Numbered from the stretch's first letter, positions 1 through 7,174 are shown. The stretch: 11,294 nucleotides of DNA from Pseudonocardiales bacterium (GCA_030840415.1 JAVEEO010000467.1:1-11294), one strand, 5' to 3'. A program made the numbers and translations. The notes: generated by a model not told the origin, from the letters alone.

Positions 1-894
1 CATGCCGAGTTCGAGTTCGGATCTCAACCGGTCACGGAGATGGGGAACTTCGATCACCTGGGTGAACAGGCTGGCAACGTAACCCTGTTCGGTCGCCTCG
101 AGCCACAGCCGCTCCAGCGCCTCGCCGGCTCGTATCCAGGACAGCCCGTCGTCACCCGGGGTGCCGAGGACGAACAAGGCTTGATCCAAGCGGGAACGGG
201 TCTCGGACGGTAGCGCACCCGCGCCGCGGGTGTCGAAATCCCGGATCGGGACCTCGTCGCGGGAAGCGCCGGTCACGTGGGGCACCGCCACCGCCGGAAC
301 GCCGTCCGGCCGCATCGGATCTTCCGTCGTCCAGGTGCGCAGTTCGGCTCGGTAGGCAGGATCGGCATTCTGTATCCTTTCCGCCTGCTGGCTCAGCCTT
401 GCCACGGCGAGGCGATGATCGGTCTTCCTGACCTCGAAGAGCATCGACTCTTCCTGCTCGACGGCCTCGGTCAGTCGCGCGACCAGTTCGGGGCTGAGTG
501 CCTCCTCGGCGAAGCGGCGGCGATTGGTCTGTCTGCGGATGATGGCTTCGTCCAGAGCGGCGATGCTTTGCTCGGCAGCCGGTTCGGGTGCCACCGTGAT
601 TCGTGCGAGCAGGTGCGGACGATCCGGGTCGGGAAGTCGCTCGACCCAGGCCAGGTGCCCGCGGGCTGCCACCGCCACCCGGGCGTTGAACACCGCGCAC
701 CCGCAGCTGGGCGCCAACTGCCGCCCGGTGGGATCCAGGACGAGCAGTTGGCGCCGTGGATCGCTGTGGATCTCGAGGGCATCGTCGGTGAGTACGAAGC
801 GCCAGGGTTGGGTGTTGTGCACCGAGGGTGCCAGGCGGGCCTGGATGCCGGCCCGGCGCAGCAGCTCGGTGCCGGTTGCAACAGACCTGGCCAT
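1..894 (-). CDS. Acg-family nitroreductase-like protein 1 (C-terminus cut by window edge)
   Basis: An Acg-type member of the nitroreductase superfamily. In mycobacteria these are DosR-controlled proteins thought to bind or sequester FMN rather than act as ordinary nitroreductases. The first 298 residues are visible; relatives run about 320-350. Seen: the family signature APSVHNTQPWRF (residues 22-33), DPTGRQL followed by SCGCAVFNAR (about 54-72), an Arg-rich RRQTNRRRF stretch near the middle, and LSWIRAGEALERLWLEA then SLFTQVIEVP towards the end. The ATG at 894 is the only reasonable start, because an in-frame TAG lies nine codons upstream; a GGAAGGGCGG stretch serves as a spaced Shine-Dalgarno region. 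It closely resembles the protein encoded at 7398-8426, suggesting duplication within the island. It is probably last in the minus-strand unit that starts near 2499. The FMN role is family knowledge. Confidence 0.9.
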   Translation of the reverse strand, partial: MARSVATGTELLRRAGIQARLAPSVHNTQPWRFVLTDDALEIHSDPRRQLLVLDPTGRQLAPSCGCAVFNARVAVAARGHLAWVERLPDPDRPHLLARITVAPEPAAEQSIAALDEAIIRRQTNRRRFAEEALSPELVARLTEAVEQEESMLFEVRKTDHRLAVARLSQQAERIQNADPAYRAELRTWTTEDPMRPDGVPAVAVPHVTGASRDEVPIRDFDTRGAGALPSETRSRLDQALFVLGTPGDDGLSWIRAGEALERLWLEATEQGYVASLFTQVIEVPHLRDRLRSELELGM

Positions 895-968
895 GATGAG
901 GTTCCGCCCTTCCGCTAGCTATCTCCACCAGCCTGGTTCGACGTGCCGGACCGGGGAAGGGCCGAAGG

Positions 969-1061
969 TCATCGAGACGGCTCGGTCAGCACCCAGTCCA
1001 GCGCGAGGACCGCGCCACGGTCGCCGACGCCGACGACGATCTTGCGCCGGTGAGCGTTCAT
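969..1061 (-). pseudogene. Universal stress protein remnant (N-terminal 30 residues)
   Basis: A 30-codon reading frame with a very good ribosome site (AGGAGGG about 8 nt before the ATG at 1061). Its product contains KIVVGVGDRGAVLALDWVLTE (split here as KIVVGVGDRG and AVLALDWVLTE), which matches the first beta strand, nucleotide-loop start and first helix of universal stress proteins (usual pattern IVVGVDGS...A..WA). It then stops at TGA 969-971. Nothing recognisable as the remaining ~110 residues follows in any frame before the next gene at 894. In USPs the GVDGS Asp contacts ATP; here the order is GVGD, so the loop is also altered. It lies between two Acg-type genes on the same strand. I read it as the stub left by a deletion. 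A leader peptide or small functional protein is a less likely alternative. Confidence 0.6.
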
Positions 1062-1111
1062 CCCTCGGCCCTCCTGGGAGCGAAATCCTGGCGGTCGGCC
1101 CGCTCTGGAAC

Positions 1112-2164
1112 TCAATCCGGCAGGACGTCGAGGACGTCGGCCACTGGGCGGCGAGGCGTGCGTGCGGGCTGGGCGCCGCCGGGGGAGGGGTGGCCGACCC
1201 GAACCATCATCTGGGGCAGCCCCTGCCAACCCATCAAGGTGCGGATGCGGCTACGGAAGGCCACCAGGTCCACCGCCTGGCACAAGGGACAGGTGCCCAG
1301 CCCGAGCAACTCCGCTTCCAGCATCAAGCGCATCATCGCCTCGCCCACGGCCAACTGCTCGGCCGCGGTGTCGGACTCCGTCAGGAGTAACGCAATCAGA
1401 GGTTTCTCGTCGACGTCGCGTTCGATGAGCAGCCGACCCGATACGCCGATCTCGAAATCGCGCAACGGAACATCGGTATGGCGGACCTGCCCGGCCGGCA
1501 CGTACGGAATCGCGCCTGCCGGAACACCGTCGGTGTGCACGTCGGATTCCCGCAGCCAGCGGTTCATCTCGGCGAGGTAGTCGGGATCCCTCGCCTCGGT
1601 GCGATCCGCCCAGCTCACAGCCACTGCCAGATCGACCCGCTGCTCGTCGCGCACCGGAAAATCGGTGTGCACGCCGGCTCCGTCGGCGGCGGCCCGCAGC
1701 GCCTCCACCGTCTCGGACGCGATGTCCTCCGACGTGAACGGCCGGCGGTCGCTCTGACGCCGTTGCGCCGCCGCGAACAGCTGCAATTCCCGAGCGGTTG
1801 CCGGCCTGGGTTGACCGAGCCTGAACTCTGCCAGCAGATCCGGGTCGTCCGGGTCGGGCAGCCGGGTGACGGAAACCTCCCGGCCGAGCGTTCGGAGACC
1901 GAGTTCGGTCAGCGCCAGCGCCGCTCCACAACTGATCATCATCGAATGACCGTCCGGGTCGGCTACCCGTAACTGGCGGTCCCGGTCGGCGCGCAGCGAC
2001 AGGTGGGTGGGATGCAGTTGCCACGACCAGGGCTGGGTGTTGTGGATGGACGGAGCCCGGTTCGCCGCCGCGATCACCGCCTCGATGGCCGCGCGATCCA
2101 ACAGGGGTTCCGCACCGTCGGCTGGGCTGCCCGGCCTGACCGTGGCGGCTATGGGGTCTGACAT
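1112..2164 (-). CDS. Acg-family nitroreductase-like protein 2
   Basis: A complete 350-residue Acg-type protein. Seen: APSIHNTQPWSW at residues 37-48, the ADRDRQLRVADPDG segment (about 59-72), MMISCGAAL (75-83), the basic RRQSDRRPF (135-143), and a C-terminal lobe with GEAMMRLMLEAELLGLG followed by CPLCQAVDL. Length and motif order match the mycobacterial DosR-regulon Acg group, which has a nitroreductase fold that binds FMN with a lid over the pocket. It diverges more from the other two Acg proteins here than they do from each other. The ATG at 2164 has GAGAGG about 7 nt upstream and lies only 14 nt after the stop of the broken USP gene, so the two were probably co-transcribed from the promoter region near 2500-2620. 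Cellular role (redox or flavin buffering in dormancy) is inferred. No lesion is visible. Confidence 0.93.
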   Translation of the reverse strand: MSDPIAATVRPGSPADGAEPLLDRAAIEAVIAAANRAPSIHNTQPWSWQLHPTHLSLRADRDRQLRVADPDGHSMMISCGAALALTELGLRTLGREVSVTRLPDPDDPDLLAEFRLGQPRPATARELQLFAAAQRRQSDRRPFTSEDIASETVEALRAAADGAGVHTDFPVRDEQRVDLAVAVSWADRTEARDPDYLAEMNRWLRESDVHTDGVPAGAIPYVPAGQVRHTDVPLRDFEIGVSGRLLIERDVDEKPLIALLLTESDTAAEQLAVGEAMMRLMLEAELLGLGTCPLCQAVDLVAFRSRIRTLMGWQGLPQMMVRVGHPSPGGAQPARTPRRPVADVLDVLPD

Positions 2165-2178
2165 CTCGTGCCTCTCTG

Positions 2179-2499
2179 CTAATGCGTATTAGTCGTCTGC
2201 GTATTGGTCGTCGTCGACGGTGGTTGGTCGCCATGTGCCAACGCCGGCTCGTCGGCGAAGACGTCGGCCAGCACCTCCTTGAGCATCCGCTCCGCGTCGG
2301 CCTCCGGATGCATCTCCGGCGGCACATAGGACGATCCCGGCGTCCAGCCGAAGCTGACGGGTATGTGCCAGGCGGTCACGGCGGAAATGGGCGCGCCGGT
2401 CCAGCCGGACATCGTCGCGGCTCACCGCAGCGCGAGCAGCGGTTGATCCGAGCCGTCGACGACGACAATCCGGCTGATCGTGCCGGGCTGAACAGTCAT
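2179..2499 (-). pseudogene. Universal stress protein, broken by in-frame TGA and lacking its C-terminal half
   Basis: The ATG at 2499 has a strong site (AAGGAAGG) and opens a USP-like frame: SRIVVVDGSDQPLLALR, then TGA at 2422-2424, then in the same frame AATMSGWTGAPISAVTAWHIPV, PPEMHPEADAERMLKEVL and ADVFADEPAL. USPs normally have LRWAA at the stop position, so the lesion looks like a Trp TGG-to-TGA change. The frame ends at TAG 2179-2181 after a Thr/Asn-rich tail (TTTNTQTTNTH) made by a 15-bp tandem repeat. It therefore lacks the usual ATP-binding GxxG...GS(V/T) C-terminal part. Total 105 residues against about 140 for a single domain. Restart at the ATG at 2412 is possible but lacks a good ribosome site. 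It is first in the minus-strand unit, beneath two DevR-box-like sites. Function is presumably lost. Confidence 0.75.
2183..2212. repeat. 15-bp tandem repeat, two copies (14/15 identical)
   Basis: TGCGTATTAGTCGTC (2183-2197) is followed directly by TGCGTATTGGTCGTC (2198-2212). On the minus strand the copies encode the Thr/Asn-rich tail of the broken USP frame and end at its stop codon, just ahead of the ribosome site of the Acg-like gene at 2164. An inverted repeat, CTAAT-gcgt-ATTAG (2179-2192), overlaps copy one. It is AT-richer than its surroundings. It could mark the deletion that removed the USP C-terminus, or be a binding site; the sequence does not decide. Confidence 0.7.
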
Positions 2500-2552
2500 G
2501 ACTTTCCTTCCTTGGTCCCTCCCAGCTTCCTGCCCGTCGAGAGCGAACAGCA

Positions 2553-2566
2553 GGGTCGAACGTCCC
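2553..2566. promoter_or_regulatory. DevR/DosR-box-like palindrome, proximal to USP/Acg unit
   Basis: GGGTCGAACGTCCC matches 11 of 14 positions of the core of the published mycobacterial DosR box (GGGACTWWAGTCCC). It lies 53 bp upstream of the broken USP start at 2499 and about 53 bp, centre to centre, from a second site at 2606-2619. Paired boxes at a promoter are common in the DosR regulon. Assignment is by eye. Confidence 0.5.
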
Positions 2567-2584
2567 GGAATCGCGGTTTCCGGG
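2564..2584. repeat. Perfect 7-bp inverted repeat in the divergent promoter region
   Basis: CCCGGAA (2564-2570) and TTCCGGG (2578-2584) flank a 7-nt spacer. The left arm overlaps the last three bases of the DevR-box-like site at 2553-2566. It lies between divergent genes, so a terminator is unlikely; an operator for another regulator, or a 5' leader hairpin on the minus-strand transcript, is possible. Confidence 0.4.
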
Positions 2585-2605
2585 CGGGTCACAGCCGGGC
2601 GAGCA

Positions 2606-2619
2606 GTGACCAATGGCCC
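2606..2619. promoter_or_regulatory. DevR/DosR-box-like palindrome, distal, between divergent genes
   Basis: GTGACCAATGGCCC matches 10 of 14 core positions of the DosR box, with the GAC/GCCC half-sites and AT-rich centre kept. It is 33 bp upstream of the plus-strand lipoprotein start at 2653 and 106 bp upstream of the minus-strand USP start, so it could serve either direction. Weaker than the sites at 7318 and 10875. Confidence 0.42.
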
Positions 2620-2652
2620 TACCCGGCGTTCGGTCCGGGCGGGCAGGGTGGG

Positions 2653-3995
2653 GTGGTGGTCCATGCTGCAGCCGGTCGGCGCGGGAGGTGGGGGACGGGC
2701 CGATGGCGGGCTGGCTTGTCCGCCGCCGTCGTGGTCCTGCTTCTCACTGCCTGTTTCACAACGGACCGCGAGGTAACCGGTGACCGGCTGCGAGGAACCT
2801 CGCTGGAGGTGATGGGCGCCTGGTCGGGTACCGAGCAGGCCCAATTCTCCAGGGTCCTGAAAGCCTTCAGCGCCGAGACCGGTACCGCCGTGCGCTACAC
2901 CTCCGCGCACGGTCGGGTGCCAGGCACGCTCGATGCCCGTATGGCCGCGGGCCGGATCCCCGATGTGGTGATGCTGCCCCAGCCAGGGGCCTTGCGCCAT
3001 TACGCTCGGGCCGGGCTCCTGGTTCCCCTCGATGCCGAGGCGAAGCGGCTCGTCGACAAGCACTACCCGGCCGTCTGGCGCGAGCTGGCCTCCTATGCCG
3101 GGCAGGAATTCGGCGTCTGGTTCAAGGCGGCGAACAAGTCCTTGATCTGGTACGATATCTCGATCTTCGAAGGGGCCGGCCTGGTCCCGCCAGGTGATCT
3201 GGGCGACCTCGGTCGGGTGGCCGGCATCCTGCGCGATCGCGGTATCGCCGCCTTCGCCCTGGCCGGTGGCGACGGTTGGACGCTAACCGACTGGTTCGAG
3301 AACCTGACCTGGCGCTGGCCGGCCCGGACCGCTACGACGAGCTCGCCGCGCACCGGCTGCGTTGGACCGACCCGTCCGTCACCAGGACTCTGAAGATCAT
3401 GGCGATGCTGCTGGCGCCGGACTTCGTGCTCGGCGGCAGCGCCAAGGCAGTGAGCGCGAGATTCGAGGATTCGGTCGCCCAGGCGTTCGGCAGCCCGCCA
3501 GCGGCGGCGATGGTGGCCGAGGGCGATTTCGTCGCCAGTGTGGTCGCCGCCCGGACCCGGGCCGCGATAGGCGTCGACATCGACGTCTTCGGGTTCCCGA
3601 CCGAGGTTCGCGGCCAGCCCGTGGTGGTCGGTGGCGGAGACGTCGCCGTTCAGCTTCGGGCCTCGCCGGCCGCCTCGGCGCTGATGCTGTTCCTGGCCTC
3701 ACCCGAGGCCGCGGCGATCTGGGCGGCTGCCGGTGGCTTTCTCTCGCCCAACCTCGACCTGGACCTGTCTGTCTATCCGGACCCGCTGACGCGCTCGATC
3801 GCGCGGGCTCTGGTCGAGGCCGGCGACAACCTTCGCTTCGACCTGTCAGATCTGCAGCCGGCGGGTTTCGGGGCACCGTCCGACACCGGACTGCAGGGTG
3901 AGCTGCGCAGCTTCCTGCGCACCCACGACCTCGCCGGAACGCAGCAGCGGTTGGAACTGGCCGCGAGTGCCGCCTTCTCCCAACCGGACCGCTAG
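2653..3995 (+). pseudogene. Family 1 extracellular solute-binding lipoprotein, split by a one-base frameshift
   Basis: Periplasmic-type sugar-binding component of an ABC importer. Reading from a GTG near 2653 gives an Arg-rich n-region, a hydrophobic run and lipobox LLTAC (Cys about residue 34), then LEVMGAWSGTEQAQFSRVL, DVVMLPQPGALRHYARAGLL and WFENL. At this point the frame changes. The rest of the protein (LALAGPDRYDELAAHRLRW through LFLASPEAAAIWAAAGGFLSPN to the TAG at 3993-3995) is in the next frame, while the first frame stops at 3391-3393. Adding one T between 3306 and 3307 restores WFENLYLALAGPDRYDEL and a ~447-residue protein, a normal length. Hence a one-base loss, in the genome or in the assembly. 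No permease or ATPase lies nearby. The exact start is uncertain (GTG 2653 or 2656); the long open stretch further upstream has no protein-like content. Confidence 0.8.
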
Positions 3996-3998
3996 GGT

Positions 3999-4011
3999 GT
4001 GGTCAGGCCAC
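3999..4011. terminator. Possible bidirectional hairpin between convergent genes
   Basis: GTGGT-cag-GCCAC can fold into a five-pair stem (one T-G pair) with a 3-nt loop. It sits in the 31-bp gap between the stop codons of two converging genes (3995 and 4027), where a shared terminator is expected. The stem is short and has no T-tract. Confidence 0.3.
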
Positions 4012-4026
4012 TGCGGCCGGCACCGG

Positions 4027-4971
4027 TCAGCGAGCACCGCCGAGTAGCCCGTGCCGGTACAACCAGTTCCTGGCCTCGGTGCCGGGATCCATTCCGGCAA
4101 CGCTCACTCGCCAGTTGAGGAAGCTCAGGCTGTTCTGATCGAGGGCGGCAGAGACCGCATCGAGGGTAGTGCTCAGCCGGCGACCGTGGCGGTTGACGGC
4201 ACGCCGGGAAACCAGCGGGGTAACGGCCTCGATCGGTTGCAACCGCTTGTCGTCGACGAGCGCCACCGTGGGGCCGGCCGCCAACCGGCCGTCGGTGCTG
4301 AAGGTGACCCCGACATCGATGACTCCCTCCTCGAGCGCGGTCGCCCGCTGGCTCGCGTCGTCCAGCGGGACGAAGCGACGCACCCGGATACCGTAGACGC
4401 GCTCCAGCCCGGCCAGGCAGTAGGGCCGCCGGGGGCACTCGCTCGGTCCCCCCAAGGTCATGGCCGGCGCGACCGCGGCCAGATCGGTAAGGGTGCGCAG
4501 GCCGTAGCGCCGCGCGGTGCTCCGGGTCACGGTGAAGACGTTCTGATCGGAGGCGCCCGCCGGGTCCAGGACGGTCAGCCCCCAGCGCGGCAGTGCCGAA
4601 CGCAACGCGGCGAGGACCGTGTTCCGATCGCCCAGGTCGATGGGCCGGATGCCGGGGTCGAAGGTGATCAGGGCGCTGCCGAGGTACTCCGGCACGATGT
4701 CGACCAAGCCCTGGCGCAACGCCGGCTGCACGAGTTCGCGAGGACCCAACCGCAGTTCACGGTGCACCGGTATGCCGGAATGCTCCAGGGCCTGGGCGTA
4801 GATCTCGGCGAGCAGGGCACTCTCGTCGAAATTGAACGAGGCGACGACCACGGCGTCAGACGGGATCGCCTGCGCACCGCGGTTGCCGGATGGAGTACAG
4901 CCGGCAAGGGCGACGGCCCCGGCAAGAAGTGCTGCCAACCAGTGGCGCCGGGGCCGTCGTCTGCCGTTCAT
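4027..4971 (-). CDS. OpuAC/OsmX-type osmoprotectant-binding lipoprotein
   Basis: A 314-residue substrate-binding lipoprotein of the glycine betaine/choline/proline-betaine (OpuAC, PF04069-like) group. Seen: basic n-region MNGRRRPRRH, hydrophobic core and lipobox LAGC (Cys25), then VVVASFNFDESALLAEIYAQ, a hallmark opening of this family (ligand-gathering after the first strand), LVDIVPEYLGSAL (about 80-95), GGPSECPRRPYCLAGLE, and the closing DAVSAALDQNSLSFLNWRV. The ATG at 4971 shares its A with the TGA of the upstream dehydrogenase frame (TGATG), so translation is probably coupled. The frame stays open upstream across the dehydrogenase, but that reading is antisense-like and lacks protein features. 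No matching permease or ATPase is in the window, so it is an orphan binding protein or works with a distant transporter. Ligand inferred from family only. Confidence 0.87.
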   Translation of the reverse strand: MNGRRRPRRHWLAALLAGAVALAGCTPSGNRGAQAIPSDAVVVASFNFDESALLAEIYAQALEHSGIPVHRELRLGPRELVQPALRQGLVDIVPEYLGSALITFDPGIRPIDLGDRNTVLAALRSALPRWGLTVLDPAGASDQNVFTVTRSTARRYGLRTLTDLAAVAPAMTLGGPSECPRRPYCLAGLERVYGIRVRRFVPLDDASQRATALEEGVIDVGVTFSTDGRLAAGPTVALVDDKRLQPIEAVTPLVSRRAVNRHGRRLSTTLDAVSAALDQNSLSFLNWRVSVAGMDPGTEARNWLYRHGLLGGAR

Positions 4972-5863
4972 CAGAACCTGAAGACCACCCGAGCCGGAAT
5001 GTGGCCGGAGAGCACCTCGTCGATCGATTCGTTCACCTCGTCGAGCTTGCGCTCGACCGCGATGACCTTGGTGCGCCCGGCCGCGTGCAGTGCGAAGACA
5101 TCCGCGAGGTCGTTGCGAGTACCGACGATGGAGCCGATGACGCTCTTGCCGTTGAGAACGGTGTCGAAGATCGGGACGCTGAGCGAGGCGTTGTCGGCTG
5201 GCAATGCCACGCAGACCAATCGACCCCCGCGACGCAGCGAACGGTAGGCCTGGTCGAAGGACTGCGGTGAGGCGCCTAGGGTGACCGCGACGTCGGCACC
5301 GCCCAGGGCCTGGATCGCCTGGACCGGATCGCCGTCGCGCGCGTTGACGACGTGGTCGGCGCCCAGGTCGCGGGCCATCGCCAGCTTGTCCTCCGCGACG
5401 TCGACGCCGATCACGAAGGCACCGGCGATCCGGGCGTACTGCAGCGCCAGGTGGCCGAGGCCGCCGACGCCGAAGATCGCCACCGTCTCGGCAGCCTTGA
5501 CGTTGGCCCCCGTGATCGCCTGGTAGGTGGTGACACCGGCGCAGGTCAGCGGAGCGGCGTCGTGCGAGCTGACCGCGTCGGGAACCGGAACCGCGAAGGC
5601 CGCCGACACCACCGCGTACTCCGCGAACGATCCGTTGACCGATACCCTGAGTTCTGCTGCGATTCGCACAACGTTTCCCAGCCACCGATGCAGTGGCGGC
5701 AATGGCCACACGCCGCGCCCAGCCAGGCGATGGCAACCCGCTCACCCAGGCACAACCCGCTGACCTCCATGCGAACCAGAACCTGGTCCGGTCCGGGCTC
5801 CGGAATCGGCACCTCCTGGATCTGCAGCGGGGATCGGAAGTCGGTGACGACCGCGGCTTTCAT
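4971..5863 (-). pseudogene. AdhP-type zinc alcohol dehydrogenase, damaged by internal deletion and frameshift
   Basis: An ATG at 5863 with a textbook site (AAGGAGG, 5-nt spacing) begins MKAAVVTDF...QEVPIPEPGPDQVLVR and reaches MEVSGLC (Cys38, a catalytic zinc ligand). It then jumps to LGERVAIAWLG. Family members have about 40 residues in between, including the His after Cys and the GHE zinc-ligand segment, so an in-frame deletion is inferred at about 5749/5750. Structural-zinc cysteines follow (GACGHCRHC-like, then ETLC). After QQNSGY the frame breaks: VNGSFAEYAVV, the Rossmann motif GVGGLG and the rest to TGA 4971-4973 are one frame over. One extra T (an A on the plus strand next to 5641) would restore the usual NSGYSVNGSFAEY. 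The first frame stops at 5546-5548. With the catalytic zinc segment missing the enzyme should be dead even if the frameshift were an error. Confidence 0.85.
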
Positions 5864-5909
5864 GACGTCCTCCTTGGCGATGATGGGAGCGGCCGGTTGC
5901 CGATCCGGG

Positions 5910-6950
5910 TCAGGTGCGGAACAGGGCGACTTTCAACGCGCCGGTGTCCGAGGCCTGCGCGAAGACGTCATAGGCCTCCAGCATCTCGCCGATACCGAAG
6001 CGATGGGTTACCAGCCGCGAGGTGTCGAGCTGGCCCGAGGCCAGCATCTTCAACAGGGTGGGAGTGGAGTGAGCGTCGACCAATCCGGTGGTGATCGTGA
6101 TGTTCTTGATCCACAGCGTCTCCAGGTGCAGGGTGGCTGGCTTGCCGTGCACCCCGATGTTGGCGAGATGGCCACCCGGCCGGACCAGGTCGGCGCACAG
6201 CTCGAAGGTTTCGGCGATCCCGACCGCCTCGATGGCGACGTCGACACCCAGTCCACCGGTCAGCTCGGCCACCACTGACCGCGGATCGTCGGCGGCCAGC
6301 ACCGTGACGTCGGCGCCCAGTTGCTTGGCCGCGTCGAGTCGCTGCTGCGCCGCGTCCACCACGATGATCCGCGAGGGGCTGAACAGCCGTGCGGTCATGA
6401 TGGTTGCCAGGCCTATCGGGCCGGCACCCACGATGGCGACGGTGTCACCCGGGAGTACCCGGCCGTTGAGCACGCCCACTTCGTAGGCGGTGGGCAGGAT
6501 GTCGGCAAGCAGCAGCGCGGCTTCGTCGGTCACACCGTCGGGCAGCACGTGCAAGCTGTTGTCGGCGAACGGAGCCCGGACGTACTCGGCCTGGGTTCCG
6601 TCGACGAGATGGCCGAGTATCCAGCCGCCCCCGTTGCGGCACTGGCCGTACGACGCGGCCCTGCAGTACCGGCAGCGGCCACAGGGTGAGATGCACGAGA
6701 CCAGCACCCGGTCACCGACCGCGATGTCGCGCACGCCGGAGCCGACCTGTTCCACGGTGCCGACGGCTTCGTGGCCGAGCACCCGTTCCGGCGTCACGTC
6801 GGCGACATCGCCCTTGAGGATGTGCAGGTCGGTGCCGCAGATCGTCACGGTATCGATCCGAACGATCGCATCATCGGGCATGCGGAGGCCGGGCTTGTCG
6901 ACGTCCTCCCACGAATGACGACCTGGACCGTGGTACACCAGCGCTTTCAT
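5910..6950 (-). CDS. Zinc-dependent medium-chain alcohol dehydrogenase
   Basis: A complete 346-residue MDR-family dehydrogenase that oxidises an alcohol or reduces an aldehyde with NAD(H). Seen: catalytic zinc ligands Cys38 (TICGTDLH) and His60-Glu61 (LGHEAVG), four structural-zinc cysteines at 90, 93, 96 and 104 (CGRCRYCRAASYGQC), Rossmann loop VGAGPIG (174-180) and Asp199 at the end of the second strand (IIVVDA), which favours NAD over NADP. The ATG at 6950 is chosen because MKALVYHGPG is the normal family start; the open frame running back to 7091 has no conserved content. The ribosome site is a weak GGGGGTG. The damaged second dehydrogenase starts 46 nt after its stop, so the two and the osmoprotectant-binding gene look like one unit. 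A DevR-box-like site lies 104 bp upstream. Substrate unknown. Confidence 0.93.
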   Translation of the reverse strand: MKALVYHGPGRHSWEDVDKPGLRMPDDAIVRIDTVTICGTDLHILKGDVADVTPERVLGHEAVGTVEQVGSGVRDIAVGDRVLVSCISPCGRCRYCRAASYGQCRNGGGWILGHLVDGTQAEYVRAPFADNSLHVLPDGVTDEAALLLADILPTAYEVGVLNGRVLPGDTVAIVGAGPIGLATIMTARLFSPSRIIVVDAAQQRLDAAKQLGADVTVLAADDPRSVVAELTGGLGVDVAIEAVGIAETFELCADLVRPGGHLANIGVHGKPATLHLETLWIKNITITTGLVDAHSTPTLLKMLASGQLDTSRLVTHRFGIGEMLEAYDVFAQASDTGALKVALFRT

Positions 6951-7054
6951 GTGACACCCCCACCGTGTCGATGTGCCATGTCGATGTGCGATGCCAGCCG
7001 GTGTTCGAGCCGGCCTGCTCAACCGATGGTGCACCGGTGGCGGGGGAGCGAGCA

Positions 7055-7068
7055 GGGTCCAAAGCCCC
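7055..7068. promoter_or_regulatory. DevR/DosR-box-like palindrome ahead of dehydrogenase operon
   Basis: GGGTCCAAAGCCCC matches 11 of 14 core DosR-box positions, with GGG/CCC ends and an AAAG centre. Its near edge is 104 bp upstream of the dehydrogenase ATG at 6950, and it lies over 300 bp from the plus-strand start, so the dehydrogenase unit is the likelier target. Confidence 0.5.
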
Positions 7069-7120
7069 TTCCGACAGAGCTGAGCGCTCACCAGGATGGT
7101 GGGACAAGGGGGGCGGCATC

Positions 7121-7174
7121 ATGATGTACCTGCTTGTCGAGGGGACCCACACCGTGCGGACCCGAAGCCGGTGA
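7121..7174 (+). CDS. Possible 17-residue small ORF (tentative)
   Basis: ATGATG preceded by AAGGGGGG, about 7 nt away, opens MMYLLVEGTHTVRTRSR and stops at TGA 7172-7174. The ribosome site is better than for several real genes here, but the product is tiny and unrecognised. It could be a leader peptide of the Acg3-kinase-regulator transcript, a gene remnant, or chance. Confidence 0.18.
   Translation: MMYLLVEGTHTVRTRSR

Noticed and set aside
2422..2424. TGA in the USP gene as a selenocysteine codon
   Set aside because: The position is normally Trp, no downstream SECIS-like hairpin is evident, and the gene is also truncated at its 3' end.
2182..2652. Open plus-strand frame ahead of the solute-binding lipoprotein
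   Set aside because: It runs through the USP remnant and the control region, has no recognisable content, and would bury the signal peptide.
3304..3312. Programmed frameshift in the solute-binding protein gene
   Set aside because: There is no slippery heptamer or obvious following structure, and this family does not use recoding; a simple base loss explains it.
4027..5745. A 572-residue minus-strand frame fusing the osmoprotectant-binding protein to upstream sequence
   Set aside because: The upstream part is Arg/Gly-rich out-of-frame translation of the dehydrogenase, and the true protein starts with a clear signal peptide and lipobox at 4971.
6951..7091. N-terminal extension of the intact dehydrogenase
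   Set aside because: The family starts at MKALVYHG; the extension is unlike any dehydrogenase and overlaps the DevR-box-like site.
7092..7116. GGGACAAGGGGGGC as a DevR box
   Set aside because: Only the left half matches; the right half lacks the CCC end.
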